Both the position numbers and the translations under genes were made by a program. Below are positions 9,208-19,171 of a stretch of DNA of 64,000 nt, one piece after another (the stretch's first letter is position 1; every line of letters starts with the position of its first letter). Source of the stretch: Verrucomicrobiia bacterium (lineage in GTDB: Bacteria > Verrucomicrobiota > Verrucomicrobiia > Opitutales > Cerasicoccaceae); contig JAUIHT010000002.1 in NCBI GenBank assembly GCA_030432235.1, positions 1 through 64,000 of the forward strand, in the 5' to 3' direction. The notes below the pieces were generated by a model, which saw only the letters and a list, made by a program, of their open reading frames with translations, made no database searches and was not told the DNA's origin.

Positions 9208-10272
9208 ATGCCCCAGATAACTTCCGAATCCGTCATCGTCCCGCACGAAAGACTTCAGACATTCTGCGAACAGTGCCTGACTGCTATCGGGCTTTCCGAG
9301 CGAGACGCACACCTGGTGGCAGAGTCGCTGGTGGAGTCAAGTTTACGGGGGATAGACTCGCATGGGGTGGCACGCTTGCCACACTACCTGAACCGTATCC
9401 AACACGGCAGCATCAAGACGAACCCCTCGGTCACCTTCCACAAGATTTCACCCTCTCTGGGTCGGGTGGACGGCGATCATGGCCTTGGACAAGTGGTCAT
9501 GCAGAAGGCAACGGATGCGGCCAGGGAACTCGCCACAGACATCGGGTCCGGATGGGTTACCGTCGAGAATTCGTCCCACTGCGGTGCCCTGGCCTACTAC
9601 GGGCTACAGCTCGCGCGTGCCGGCATGATCGGTTTTGTGTTCACCCATTCGGATTCCATGGTCGCACCCTACGCGGCCAAACATGCTTTCTGCGGTACCA
9701 ATCCGATATGCATCACCGTGCCAGGCCCCGAGGGCCACATCCCCTGCCTGGACATGGCCACCAGCATTGTCCCCTGGAATACCATCACCAATGCGGCCAT
9801 CGAAGGCGTAGCCCTCCCCAATAACTGGGCGCTGGACAAACAGGGCAATCCCACGACAGACCCAAAATCCGTCAGCGCGGTGCATCCCTTTGGTGACTAT
9901 AAAGGCTCAGGCCTCGGCCTGATGATCGACATTTTGTGCAGCTTCCTGCTGGGCTCACCTTACGGACCGGATATCGCCGCGATGTACGGCGATCCCACCA
10001 AGCAACGTCTACTGGGCGGGCTTGTCGGGGCTATAGATGTTTCGCGCTTCGGCGACGCCGAAAACTTCCGCACGCGCATCGAAGCGCTTTGCCGGAGATG
10101 GTGCGCACAACCACAAGCCGATCCCGATGTCCCTGTCCTCTACCCGGGCCAACCCGAGGAGATCACGCGCAAGGAACGCCTGGCCAGTGGCATTCCCATT
10201 GGAGTAAAGCTGAACGCACGCTTCAGCGAACTCGCTGATGAGTTCAACCTGTGCTGGGAAGCTGCCTCGTAA
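9208..10272 (+). CDS. malate/L-lactate dehydrogenase-family oxidoreductase (Ldh_2)
   Basis: This 354-residue NAD(P)-dependent enzyme is of the Ldh_2 superfamily, which includes ureidoglycolate, sulfolactate, 2,3-diketo-L-gulonate and 2-oxo-acid dehydrogenases. Typical segments are ESSLRGIDSHGVARLPHYL (about residues 45-62), GRVDGDHGLGQV, VENSSHCGALAYY and AFCGTNPICITVPG. The start at 9208 lies one base after the cyclase stop. The frame could extend upstream to 9139, but only by overlapping the cyclase gene. As the last gene of the SDR-cyclase-Ldh_2 operon it probably reduces or oxidises a 2-hydroxy/2-oxo acid in the same catabolic route. No terminator is obvious after it. Confidence 0.9.
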   Translation: MPQITSESVIVPHERLQTFCEQCLTAIGLSERDAHLVAESLVESSLRGIDSHGVARLPHYLNRIQHGSIKTNPSVTFHKISPSLGRVDGDHGLGQVVMQKATDAARELATDIGSGWVTVENSSHCGALAYYGLQLARAGMIGFVFTHSDSMVAPYAAKHAFCGTNPICITVPGPEGHIPCLDMATSIVPWNTITNAAIEGVALPNNWALDKQGNPTTDPKSVSAVHPFGDYKGSGLGLMIDILCSFLLGSPYGPDIAAMYGDPTKQRLLGGLVGAIDVSRFGDAENFRTRIEALCRRWCAQPQADPDVPVLYPGQPEEITRKERLASGIPIGVKLNARFSELADEFNLCWEAAS

Positions 10273-10771
10273 GTTCTGGCAGGAGCCAAGATCCCGCGAA
10301 TTCCGACGGCATGGAAACATCCTGAAATCGGAAAGAGCTGTGCTCGGTGCATTCTGCTAAAGGCCATCTGCACCCTTCTAGTTGGCGGGGCTGAAAAGCA
10401 AAAAGACACTTCCGCCCCACTTTCATGGCGGCCGTGCAACACACGCTTCCTGTCGTTGACAACGGTTGCTCGAACCTGACCACGAGCACGCGAATCCCAC
10501 CCCAGGAGAGGCCAATCACAGTCCGCATTTGCGCCATGGATAATTGCGGATCCGAGCCTCTCGAACGGGCAACCTACCAGAACGATAAATTTTTGTATTT
10601 TTTTAAATACAATATTTCCTGAATATCATAAAAATATTACATATAGCTTTTTATTTAAGACATTTATGTACCCAAAGAGTCTCCTCAAAATATTGTATTG
10701 ACAGCAATGCAATTGAGCCTCAAAAATGTCCCTGTTTAAAGTTCTTAATCCCGAACTCATTCAAATGCCCT
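10273..10771. other. 500-base gap without a convincing gene, with AT-rich regulatory-looking half
   Basis: The first 300 bases show no supported gene. From about 10580 the sequence becomes strongly AT-rich. It contains an all-A/T/G/C-poor hairpin TTGTATTT-TTTT-AAATACAA (10593-10612). Nearer the next gene it has a 22-base near-palindrome, ATTGTATTG-ACAG-CAATGCAAT (10692-10713, one mismatch), that includes a TTGACA (10698-10703). This is probably the control region of the PEP-CTERM gene at 10772. A matching -10 is not clear. Confidence 0.5.
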
Positions 10772-11545
10772 ATGAAAACAAATACCCTAAAACCTACTAA
10801 AACAAAAGGCCTGGCCCTGGCGCTGGCTTTTCTCGCATCTGTCGCATCTGCCGATCAAATTGAGCTCATTAATGGCGTGAACGGCTACACCTCCGGTGAG
10901 GCTTTCAAGGTCTTCAGTGTATCTCCTGATACCGCCTACACGGATGCGTTTCAAAATGCCGGTTTCACCAGTTATGACACGGATGAGATTCGCCTTTTTG
11001 CCACCTTTCAGCTCGACGGCTTCGTACCTGCTGGCGCAACGATTGACGCTATAACACTTTCCATCTTCCAATTTTCTGTAGGATCTGCCGTTAATGAAGA
11101 TTTCACGGTAGGACTGTATGACATCACAGGCAGCCCCGAGTATGGTAGTGAAACCTGGAACACAAGCTTCGGCCCTTCGGGAAACATTACCATGGGCCCT
11201 CAGGTCTCTTCCTTTATCAGTAATCCGGTAACGGATGGTGTCCCCAGCGGCACAAAGCACACATTCGCAACCACCTCAAACTTTGTGTCCATTGCTCAGA
11301 GCGCGCTCGATTCTGAGAGTATCCTGAATATGGTTATCGCGGTTCCCCCGGACCAAGGGGGCGGCATGACGTCAGGAGCACATGTTCGCTATAATTTCAG
11401 CACGAATGGCGCGGCACAGAACGTGCGGCCTATTCTGACAGTCGACTACACTCCGATTCCCGAACCATCTGACGCCCTCTGGCTATTCCCATTAGTTGGA
11501 GTTGCGGCTGTTCTGTATCGCCGGATTCGCAAATCGCGCAGTTAG
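10772..11545 (+). CDS. exported protein with PEP-CTERM-type sorting signal
   Basis: The 257-residue protein has a lysine-rich start, then a hydrophobic signal peptide (GLALALAFLASVASA) cleaved near residue 27. The body is beta-rich, with PAGATIDAITLSIFQFS resembling the start of secreted DNRLRE-like sandwich domains. The C terminus is a tripartite sorting signal: IPEPSDA, a hydrophobic stretch (LWLFPLVGVAAVLY) and a basic tail RRIRKSRS. That order is the PEP-CTERM pattern handled by exosortase systems, common in Verrucomicrobiota. No exosortase is in the window. The function is unknown; a surface or matrix protein near the glycan genes is likely. A strong terminator follows. Confidence 0.85.
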   Translation: MKTNTLKPTKTKGLALALAFLASVASADQIELINGVNGYTSGEAFKVFSVSPDTAYTDAFQNAGFTSYDTDEIRLFATFQLDGFVPAGATIDAITLSIFQFSVGSAVNEDFTVGLYDITGSPEYGSETWNTSFGPSGNITMGPQVSSFISNPVTDGVPSGTKHTFATTSNFVSIAQSALDSESILNMVIAVPPDQGGGMTSGAHVRYNFSTNGAAQNVRPILTVDYTPIPEPSDALWLFPLVGVAAVLYRRIRKSRS

Positions 11546-11596
11546 GAATCACCTTCCGTACGCGATACGTTAACCATCTGGGCATATCAATGACGG

Positions 11597-11639
11597 AGGC
11601 AAGTTGGTGCCCTACATTGCGCCAACTTGCCTTTTTTTT
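11597..11639 (+). terminator. rho-independent terminator after the PEP-CTERM gene
   Basis: An 11-bp perfect stem AGGCAAGTTGG (11597-11607) pairs with CCAACTTGCCT (11622-11632), followed by a run of eight T to 11639. It lies 50 bases after the stop of the gene ending at 11545. Confidence 0.9.
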
Positions 11640-11748
11640 GACCTGATTTCGCAGCGATATGTCTGCGTCACGTGCCTGCATGTCGCTGCACGACCAGTAC
11701 ATCAGTCGAAATAAAAAAATTCCATACTGAGCAACTGGAGCCATCCCT

Positions 11749-14409
11749 GTGATATCCACCCAAAATAGAAATCCGCGTCCTTTGCCCAAAGGCGAAGACA
11801 AACGCCAGCGTGCCAGCAAAACAAAGGTACGGCTTCACCTTATCGGAAACGCGCATATCGATCCGGTTTGGCTCTGGGACTGGCGGGAAGGAATGAACGA
11901 AGCCATCGCGACCTGTCGCGCCATGGTCGATTTACTCAACGAGTTCCCGTGGATGCACTTTTCGCGTGGTGAGGCCGCCGTCTATCGTCACATTGAGCTG
12001 CATGATCCAGTACTGTTTGACGCCATACGCTCGCTCGTCGAGGAAGGCCGCTGGGATATCGTTGGCGGCAACTGGATACAACCCGATACCAACCTCCCGT
12101 GTACGGAGGCAATGCTGCGACAGTTCATTCGGGGAAAGGGCTATTTTCAGGAAACGTTTGGCATAAACGTGACGACCGCATGGGCGGCTGATTCATTCGG
12201 GCACGCTGCCGGGCTACCCGATATTCTCGAGGCGGCCGGAATGGAGAATTACGCATTCACGCGCCCCTCGAATAAAGTCCTCCCATTTCGCACCCAGGCA
12301 TTTTGGTGGACGGGCGCCGGTGGAGCCCGCATCCTTGCCTACAGGCCTCATGACGGTTGGTATGCATGTGAGCGCGCTGAAATCGGGAAGCGACTCGACA
12401 CATGCCTATCGCAAGCAGTCGAGGAGCAAGCACCGGTTGCCGCCATGTACTATGGATTGGGCAACCATGGTGGCGGACCATCACGCAAGCATCTGCGCGA
12501 AATCGAGGCCTGGTCGGCAGCACACCCGGAAGTGGAAGTTATTCATTCGGGGCTGCATTCTTTCTTTGCCGATCTCAGGAGCGATCTGGCGCAAAGAGGT
12601 GAAGACTCGATAGAAACCCATCAGGGTGAGCTTAATTTTTGCCTGCGCGGATGCAGTGCCTCCGTTGCCCGGTTCAAGTATGCCTATCGCAAAGCGGAAT
12701 CGCTCCTCTTACGCGCAGAGAAGGCCGCATCGGTCGCACAACTCTCGTTGGGCGCCAGCCAGCCTCCGATACAGGATGCCTGGGACACGCTGTTGTTCAA
12801 TGCCTTTCACGACATCCTCCCTGGGTCCAGTATCGAGCGAGCCTTCGATGACCAGCTTGCCCAAATCGGGAGTGTGGTGACTGCCGCGCAGCGGATAGAA
12901 ACATCGGCGCTAACGACACTTGTCTCGGAAATGAACACCAGGGCCGACATCTGGCCAGTCCCCGAGGATCATCCCCTCCCCCAGCCTGTTCTTGTCTGGA
13001 ATCCCCATCCATGGGCAGTTCGACGCATGGTCGAAATAGAGGTTTCGTTGGATTACCGACCATTGATTAACTGGATCGGCAAACAAGATGAAATGCCCCT
13101 CCGCCTCGTTGACGGAGCCACTGGCGATACGCTTCCCATTCAAGTGATTCACGAAGAACATGACAGCATGCGGGAGCTGCCCTGGCGCCGACGCGTCGCC
13201 GCGCATGTTGAGCTGCCGCCGATGGGCTGGACGATCCTGCAGATGGGTCTCGATGAAGCGGGCTCCGGGAAAGTTATCGAAGAGCCCCCACAGCCTCAGC
13301 CTGAAACGAAACGAAACTTCGATTGCGAAGCGACCGTTGGCGAAAATGCCGTTCGCTTTAGCCGCTTGGGCGAACCATGGCTCACGCCCGGTTTGCAGAT
13401 TCGACTTTATGAGGATACCTGGGGCGCCTGGGGAGGCATGCAGGAGGAGCAGGATTCCTGGCTTTTGACGAAGGAGCTGGAAACCTTGTCGATAACCAAC
13501 ATGGCCGTTTTGGAATCCGGGCCATTGCGTCGCGTCATCTGGGTCCAGTTTGGTGGCAAAACAGTTCGCTCTACCGTCGAGGTAACCTTCTACATCGATC
13601 AGGAAGCCTCACATATTGAAATGAGCATTCGCGCATTCCTTGCCGATCGGGGAGCGCGCATGAAACTCGTCATTCCGGCCCTTGGCGCGAACGGCGAAGC
13701 GGAGTATTCCGTGCCCGGCGGAGCTGTCCTCCGTAACCCATGCGGTGAAGTGCCCGGTGGGCGTTGGGTGCGCGCTGGGGCAGGTGTCCATTCGGTCGGC
13801 TTTGCCAGCAACGCCCTCTATGGCTATGATACTACCAACAATGAGCTGCGCGCCACTATTGCACGAACCACCCGCTATGGAAGCGATGTCAGGAGAGCTC
13901 CCGATGAGCAGCCCTGGCAACCGTGCGCTGACCTCGGCGAACATGTTTTCCGCGCATTGCTGACCTCGGATTGGGAAGCGCTTCCGCGCCTGGCCGGCGA
14001 GTTGGAAGAGCCACTGGTTACACTTACCGTGCCTGGTCGAGAAGGAAAGCCCTGGAGCAAAGAGGGCTTAATAGGGCTAAGCGAGCCGTTTCATTTGCTG
14101 GCACTCACCCCGCACGCAGATGGCAATGTCAGGCTGCGCGTGCAAAACACCGGAGAGGATAGCGCACTCGCGGAGATCGACTGGGCTAACCGTCATCTAT
14201 CCCTGGGGAGACTGGAGCCGGGCGAAATTGCGACGTGGCTCCTGAGTCTTCGTGACGGAAAGGCTGTCCGTGTGCCGACCATTGAGGGCAATCCTGACAA
14301 GCAGCCCGGCACTTCACGCCAAGGCCACCATCATGCCCGCTCTAAAGAGCACACGAAAAGCGGCTCATCAAATCTTAGGCGACTGTCGAAACCGGTATCC
14401 GTATCATGA
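11749..14409 (+). CDS. GH38-type alpha-mannosidase
   Basis: This 886-residue enzyme has the GH38 N-terminal catalytic domain: LIGNAHIDPVWLW with zinc ligands H36 and D38, then TAWAADSFGHAAGLP with D148 as nucleophile and zinc ligand. YGLGNHGGGPS near residue 240 carries a further histidine of the zinc site. A three-helix middle region (DAWDTLLFNAFHDILPGSS) and a long C-terminal beta-sandwich follow, as in family members of 850-1000 residues. No signal peptide is present, so cytoplasmic action on mannosides is likely. The start is GTG at 11749, supported by CTGGAG eight bases upstream. The last 40 residues are polar and low in complexity, and may not be part of the fold. Confidence 0.93.
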   Translation: MISTQNRNPRPLPKGEDKRQRASKTKVRLHLIGNAHIDPVWLWDWREGMNEAIATCRAMVDLLNEFPWMHFSRGEAAVYRHIELHDPVLFDAIRSLVEEGRWDIVGGNWIQPDTNLPCTEAMLRQFIRGKGYFQETFGINVTTAWAADSFGHAAGLPDILEAAGMENYAFTRPSNKVLPFRTQAFWWTGAGGARILAYRPHDGWYACERAEIGKRLDTCLSQAVEEQAPVAAMYYGLGNHGGGPSRKHLREIEAWSAAHPEVEVIHSGLHSFFADLRSDLAQRGEDSIETHQGELNFCLRGCSASVARFKYAYRKAESLLLRAEKAASVAQLSLGASQPPIQDAWDTLLFNAFHDILPGSSIERAFDDQLAQIGSVVTAAQRIETSALTTLVSEMNTRADIWPVPEDHPLPQPVLVWNPHPWAVRRMVEIEVSLDYRPLINWIGKQDEMPLRLVDGATGDTLPIQVIHEEHDSMRELPWRRRVAAHVELPPMGWTILQMGLDEAGSGKVIEEPPQPQPETKRNFDCEATVGENAVRFSRLGEPWLTPGLQIRLYEDTWGAWGGMQEEQDSWLLTKELETLSITNMAVLESGPLRRVIWVQFGGKTVRSTVEVTFYIDQEASHIEMSIRAFLADRGARMKLVIPALGANGEAEYSVPGGAVLRNPCGEVPGGRWVRAGAGVHSVGFASNALYGYDTTNNELRATIARTTRYGSDVRRAPDEQPWQPCADLGEHVFRALLTSDWEALPRLAGELEEPLVTLTVPGREGKPWSKEGLIGLSEPFHLLALTPHADGNVRLRVQNTGEDSALAEIDWANRHLSLGRLEPGEIATWLLSLRDGKAVRVPTIEGNPDKQPGTSRQGHHHARSKEHTKSGSSNLRRLSKPVSVS

Positions 14410-14587
14410 GAATGCCGCCGCCATCATCTTTTTAATCTACCCATCCGACCTGGCTCAACAATAGACGCCATCGGCTTCGACTATACGCGCATTAATACAG
14501 TCGAAACAATACCCCCTCAAAATTTCGTAGGAATCCCCATACTCCCACGCCCTCTGGGCATACCCAAAACCAACCCCCACCCCATAA

Positions 14588-16276
14588 ATGAAAATACTAA
14601 TTAAGTTCATAGCCGTTGCTATTCTGGGCTTTTCATTAGCCGCCACCTCACACGCGCAGTCCGGCCGCATACCTGCCGACTATTTTGGTATTCAGTACGA
14701 TGTCACTCAGCTTGGCACTCTTCTCTATAATCACCCGGGCAAAGCAGAAGGCTGGACTACGGATATTGGAGCGGGCTTTATCCGGGTCGCCTTCCCTCCA
14801 TTCCACAACGATACCAATCTTCCTTGGTGGGATTGGGTACACGACAGCATAGTCGAAAAGTTTCATGATGAGAACGACATCGAAATAATGTTCTACTTCC
14901 AGAGTAACTTTTATTCGACTGAAGCGTATGCAGATCGTGAGAATTACCTTACGGCAATATACGACAGGGTTTATGCCCATCGGGGCAAAGTCGCATTCTA
15001 TCATCTGGGCAACGAGGTGGATTCAACCAACCGGGACAATCCTGCTGCGACCAAGGAAGCGATGAGACTATGGACCGAGGATGTCTACAACACCATCAGG
15101 GCAGCGGACCCGGACGCCGAGATCGTCATGGCATCCCTGGCTGGAGCAATCAAATACCAGTATGAGTACGACTTCTTCCTGGATATGCTGGACGTAGGGC
15201 TGAATAATTTCTGCGACTCCTATTCCGTTCACACATACCCCAATATGTGGGGCGCCCAGATTGACGAGTTGCCTGATTTGATTCAATGGTTCAACGACAT
15301 GAAGGCTGCGTCAAATGTCATTGATAACAAGAAGATTTACATTACCGAGTGCGGCTTCCTGACCAGCGGGCCAGCTCTACATGGCAACGAAACGGAGCAG
15401 GCCATGTTTAACATGAAAAGGATCATCCGCGTGCAGGCATTGGATATGCCAAGCGGTTTTCTGCCCCGCATAAATACTTATCAGATGAAAGATATTGCAC
15501 AAAAACCGGACGGTGCTGGGCTGCTCCGGCTGGACGAGGACGAGACTCCGCGCAAGCAATACGGAGCCATGAAACGCTCCATCCAGGCGATGACCGGCTC
15601 CATCTTCATGCGTGAGCGCATCTACAACGATAGTGTCTGCTATGAATTCATGAAGGATAACGGCCAGCAGAATATCGTCGTTTGGTCTACGGGACTCGGC
15701 CGGAATCAAACCTTCAAGATCGGGAGCGACTCCGGCTACGTATACGGTATCGGCGGGGATAACGTACTGACGATCCATGATACGACCATAAACTTTTCCT
15801 ATGGCGATCAACCCGTCTGGATTATCACCGGCGATGCCAACATCTGGAATGAGGGTGAATCGTATACCTCGGCCAACTGGACCCCTTGGCTGTACGACGA
15901 TGACGACAGCTACAATGGGAAATTTGTACGCCTGGACACGACCGCAGCTCATCCCTCCGGCTACTACTTCCTTCGCTATACGATAACCGTCCCGGAATCC
16001 GGATACTATAAGATCTTTTTCGCGTCGACGCCACCAAATGTCACCTGGGCTTCCCCCTACGAGTACCAAATTGACGGCACGGGCTATGTAAATCTAAGTG
16101 GAGCGGTTGCCACCGGCAGGAGCTACGGTCTTTCAAACGCGATACGTTGGCTCCACGCCGACACCAGATATATCGGCGCAGGCTCTCACGTCATCGACAT
16201 TCGTGTGAATGACACCCGTAGCATGGACAACCGGTACGCGTTGTACTTCGATGCCATCTATTTGGAACCGAACTAA
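14588..16276 (+). CDS. secreted clan-A-like glycoside hydrolase with C-terminal carbohydrate-binding domain
   Basis: The 562-residue protein has a signal peptide (MKILIKFIAVAILGFSLAAT, cleaved after SHA). Residues about 30-340 look like a (beta/alpha)8 glycosidase. HLGNEVD places a candidate acid/base at E143, and YITECGF places a candidate nucleophile at E254, the NE...E spacing of clan GH-A. I cannot fix the GH family; GH39-like or an unclassified relative is possible. After a small beta domain, the last 140 residues (YTSANWTPWL ... ALYFDAIYLE) resemble CBM6/CBM35-type modules. It lies between the mannosidase and the GH116 gene and probably attacks the polymer outside the cytoplasm. Confidence 0.78.
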   Translation: MKILIKFIAVAILGFSLAATSHAQSGRIPADYFGIQYDVTQLGTLLYNHPGKAEGWTTDIGAGFIRVAFPPFHNDTNLPWWDWVHDSIVEKFHDENDIEIMFYFQSNFYSTEAYADRENYLTAIYDRVYAHRGKVAFYHLGNEVDSTNRDNPAATKEAMRLWTEDVYNTIRAADPDAEIVMASLAGAIKYQYEYDFFLDMLDVGLNNFCDSYSVHTYPNMWGAQIDELPDLIQWFNDMKAASNVIDNKKIYITECGFLTSGPALHGNETEQAMFNMKRIIRVQALDMPSGFLPRINTYQMKDIAQKPDGAGLLRLDEDETPRKQYGAMKRSIQAMTGSIFMRERIYNDSVCYEFMKDNGQQNIVVWSTGLGRNQTFKIGSDSGYVYGIGGDNVLTIHDTTINFSYGDQPVWIITGDANIWNEGESYTSANWTPWLYDDDDSYNGKFVRLDTTAAHPSGYYFLRYTITVPESGYYKIFFASTPPNVTWASPYEYQIDGTGYVNLSGAVATGRSYGLSNAIRWLHADTRYIGAGSHVIDIRVNDTRSMDNRYALYFDAIYLEPN

Positions 16277-16413
16277 GCCGTATCTTTAAGCATCCCAGAC
16301 TTCAGGCTTTTGTGTCTTCATCTCCTGAAATACGCTTGTGCGATTCTGGAAACCTGGATTCGTTTCGACGTTAACAAAGCCTGGAGTCTGGAGTTTGCGT
16401 AGTAAACCCCACA

Positions 16414-19029
16414 ATGAACTACCCCAAAGACAAGACAGAGCAGATATCCTTTCCCCTGGGAGGCATTGGCGCCGGCTGCATCGGCCTGGCCGGAAATGGC
16501 CAGTTAATGGACTGGGAGATATTTAACCGCCCTAACAAAGGCAGCCTCATCGGTTCGTCTCACTTCGCGGTACGCGCGGAGAAAGAGGGCAAGGTGCTTG
16601 ACGGGAGAGTTCTCATTGGGGATCTGGCGCCACCCTATATGGGCGAGCGGGGCCGTCCTAACGGTCATGGCTTTGGGCATGGTCCGGACGTCAACAACCT
16701 CTGCGGCTTTCCCCACTTCCGGGAGCATCGATTTGTCGGTGAGTTTCCACTGGCCTCTGTGCATTTTTCTGACAGCAGCTTCCCCGGTAAGCCATCCCTG
16801 CATGCCTGGAGCCCTTTCATTCCGGGCGATGACTACCATTCTTCGCTGCCCATTGCATGCTACGAGGTCGAGATCGTCAACGATACGGAGTCGTCTTTGG
16901 ACTACACCGTCGTTGCCGCGCTGACCAACCCGTACCTGGAGCACACGGCCTGGAACCGCCACCACGCGGAGGGCGGCCAGCACCAGCTGACCATGAGCCG
17001 GGGCGGTGACACCGGGGACTTGGGCTACGGTGAATTGACACTTAGCACGGCGGAGGAGGATGTTAGCTACCAGGAGTACTGGTATCGCGGCAACTGGCGA
17101 GACGACATCGAAGTTTACTGGAACGATTTCTCCAAGCCCGGGCCTTTCACCAACCGGCATTACGAGCTGGATGTCGAGAACCCGCACATTCATTATCCGG
17201 CAAAAGCCAAGGTAAGGGATACCGGCATGTTGGCGGCCCACTTCAGCCTGGAGCCCGGACAGTCCCAGCGCGTCGGCTTCGTGATTTCCTGGCATGTGCC
17301 CAACCAGACCAACTACTGGAACAAGCAGGCGGATGAAATGGCCGCAAGCAACGGCCTGCAAAACCGCTGGCGGAACTGGTACGCGACCCAGTGGGAAGAC
17401 TCCCTCACCAGCGGCGCCTATGCCCTGGAGAACTATGCGGATCTCTACGAAAAAACCCGACGCTTCCACGACGCCCTGTACGCCTCGACCTTGCCCGAGG
17501 CTGTACTGGACGGCGTATCCTCGTGTCTTGCCGTACTGCGGAGCCCCACCTGCCTGCGGCTCGAGGACGGCACCTTTTACGGCTGGGAGGGCATTAACGT
17601 TAGCACCGGCTCCTGTGAGGGCTCCTGCACGCATGTCTGGAATTACGCCCAGGCCCTGGCCTTTCTGTTTCCCCGTCTGGAGCGCTCCATGCGTGAATCC
17701 CACTACCGCCACAGTGTGGACGCATGCGGGGGCAGTCATTTTCGCCTCATGTTGCCCCTCGGGATTCAGGCCGACCCGGATATGCACCGGCCCTGCGTCG
17801 ACGGGCAGTTCGGCGATGTCATAAAGGCCTACCGCGATTGGAAAATCTGCGGCGATACGGAGTGGCTGCGCGGCATCTGGCCCACGATCAAGCGAACCAT
17901 CGCCTATGCCTGGAGCGAAGAGAACTACGACCGCTGGGACCCGCAGCGCAGCGGCGTTATCACCGGTCGCCAGCATCACACGCTCGACATGGAGCTGTTC
18001 GGGCCCAACGCGTGGCTTAACGGATTCTATCTTGGCGCCTTGAAGGCCGCGGCAGAGATGGCCGACGCCCTCGGGGAGACTCAATGCGCGGAAGACTATC
18101 GCGACATCTTCGAGCGTGGCCGGGCCTGGACCATCGAAAACCTGTTTAACGGCGAGTACTACTGCCAGTTGGTCGACCTCGAGGATCGCTCCATCCTGGA
18201 GTCGTACCCGCGCCGGGGCGACGATGATTCCATCGCGCTGTACTGGAACGATGAGCATGGCGAAATCCGCTATCAGATCGGCGAGGGCCTCGGCATCGAC
18301 ATGCACCTCCCCCAATGGCACGCCACCTTGTACGGGCTCGGCGACGTGTTGGACCCGGAGCAGGTCAGACAAACGCTACTGGCGACTTACCGTCACAACT
18401 TCGTGACCTCCATGCGGGAGGTAACCAACCCCTGGCGCATTTACTGCCTCAATGACGAAGCCGGCATGTGCATCTGCTCCTGGCCCGAGGGCAAGCGACG
18501 CCCGATAATCCCCGCCGTTTATTCCACCGAGACGATGCACGGGTTCGAGTGGGCGGCGGCCTCCCACCTGATTATGAGCGGCCTGGTGGAAGAGGGCGAA
18601 TCCGTCGTCAAGGCCATCCGCGAGCGCTACGACGGCAAAAAGCGCAACCCCTGGAACGAGATTGAATGCGGCAGCAATTACGCGCGCAGCCTGGCCGCCT
18701 ATGCCCTGCTTCACGCCTACAGCGGTTTCCGTTTTGACCGCACCCGCGGCTATCTGGGCTTCAAGCCCGTTGAGCCGCAGGGCGATGAGTTTCGCTGCTT
18801 CTGGAGCCTCGGTGACGCCTGGGGCGAGTACCGCCGGGACGCCGGCAGCCAACAAATCCGTGTTTTGCAGGGCGCTCTCGAGCTCCGGGAGCTGGAGCTG
18901 CCGGGTGGCATTACCTCGCTAAGCCTGGGCGGCGACGAACTGGCGTTCACCAGCGAGCAAGGCCGGGCCCGCCTCAAGAACGCCATCGTTCTGAGTTCAG
19001 AGGGAGCAAGCACCCTGACCATCCAGTAA
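16414..19029 (+). CDS. GH116-family glycosidase (GBA2-like beta-glucosidase/xylosidase)
   Basis: The 871-residue protein starts with ISFPLGGIGAGCIGLAGNGQ, the typical opening of the GH116 N-terminal beta domain. A long C-terminal alpha/alpha barrel follows. By position, E402 in SCEGSCTHVWNYAQAL is the likely nucleophile and D525 in HHTLDMELFGPNAW the likely acid/base, matching the Glu/Asp pair of the family. GH116 enzymes retain configuration and cleave beta-glucosides, beta-xylosides or N-acetylglucosaminides. No signal peptide is seen. The gene lies on the same strand 137 bases after the clan-A-like hydrolase, so it is probably part of the same glycan programme under its own promoter. Confidence 0.9.
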   Translation: MNYPKDKTEQISFPLGGIGAGCIGLAGNGQLMDWEIFNRPNKGSLIGSSHFAVRAEKEGKVLDGRVLIGDLAPPYMGERGRPNGHGFGHGPDVNNLCGFPHFREHRFVGEFPLASVHFSDSSFPGKPSLHAWSPFIPGDDYHSSLPIACYEVEIVNDTESSLDYTVVAALTNPYLEHTAWNRHHAEGGQHQLTMSRGGDTGDLGYGELTLSTAEEDVSYQEYWYRGNWRDDIEVYWNDFSKPGPFTNRHYELDVENPHIHYPAKAKVRDTGMLAAHFSLEPGQSQRVGFVISWHVPNQTNYWNKQADEMAASNGLQNRWRNWYATQWEDSLTSGAYALENYADLYEKTRRFHDALYASTLPEAVLDGVSSCLAVLRSPTCLRLEDGTFYGWEGINVSTGSCEGSCTHVWNYAQALAFLFPRLERSMRESHYRHSVDACGGSHFRLMLPLGIQADPDMHRPCVDGQFGDVIKAYRDWKICGDTEWLRGIWPTIKRTIAYAWSEENYDRWDPQRSGVITGRQHHTLDMELFGPNAWLNGFYLGALKAAAEMADALGETQCAEDYRDIFERGRAWTIENLFNGEYYCQLVDLEDRSILESYPRRGDDDSIALYWNDEHGEIRYQIGEGLGIDMHLPQWHATLYGLGDVLDPEQVRQTLLATYRHNFVTSMREVTNPWRIYCLNDEAGMCICSWPEGKRRPIIPAVYSTETMHGFEWAAASHLIMSGLVEEGESVVKAIRERYDGKKRNPWNEIECGSNYARSLAAYALLHAYSGFRFDRTRGYLGFKPVEPQGDEFRCFWSLGDAWGEYRRDAGSQQIRVLQGALELRELELPGGITSLSLGGDELAFTSEQGRARLKNAIVLSSEGASTLTIQ

Positions 19030-19056
19030 TGCCACTTCCCATAAGAAATGAGAGTA

Positions 19057-19129
19057 TTGACCGCGGATTACACGGATAACTCGGATAAGGAGAAAAACAT
19101 CCGTGCCCATCTGTGTAATCCGTGGTCAA
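19057..19129. repeat. inverted repeat of the CCGCGGATTACACGGAT family
   Basis: TTGACCGCGGATTACACGGA (from 19057) is matched in inverse orientation by the segment ending at 19129, 19 of 21 positions agreeing. Bases between the arms repeat the same words (CGGATAA, CATCCGTG). A related inverted pair lies at 52347-52482. It sits just after the GH116 gene and could fold on the transcript. Confidence 0.75.
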
Positions 19130-19171
19130 AAACACACGTCTCAAACTAGCAGCGAATTGATATAATAGGCT

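Noticed and set aside
16504-18372. Minus-strand open frame of 622 codons opposite the GH116 gene
   Set aside because: No domain is recognisable. The plus-strand protein has the full GH116 pattern with catalytic Glu and Asp.
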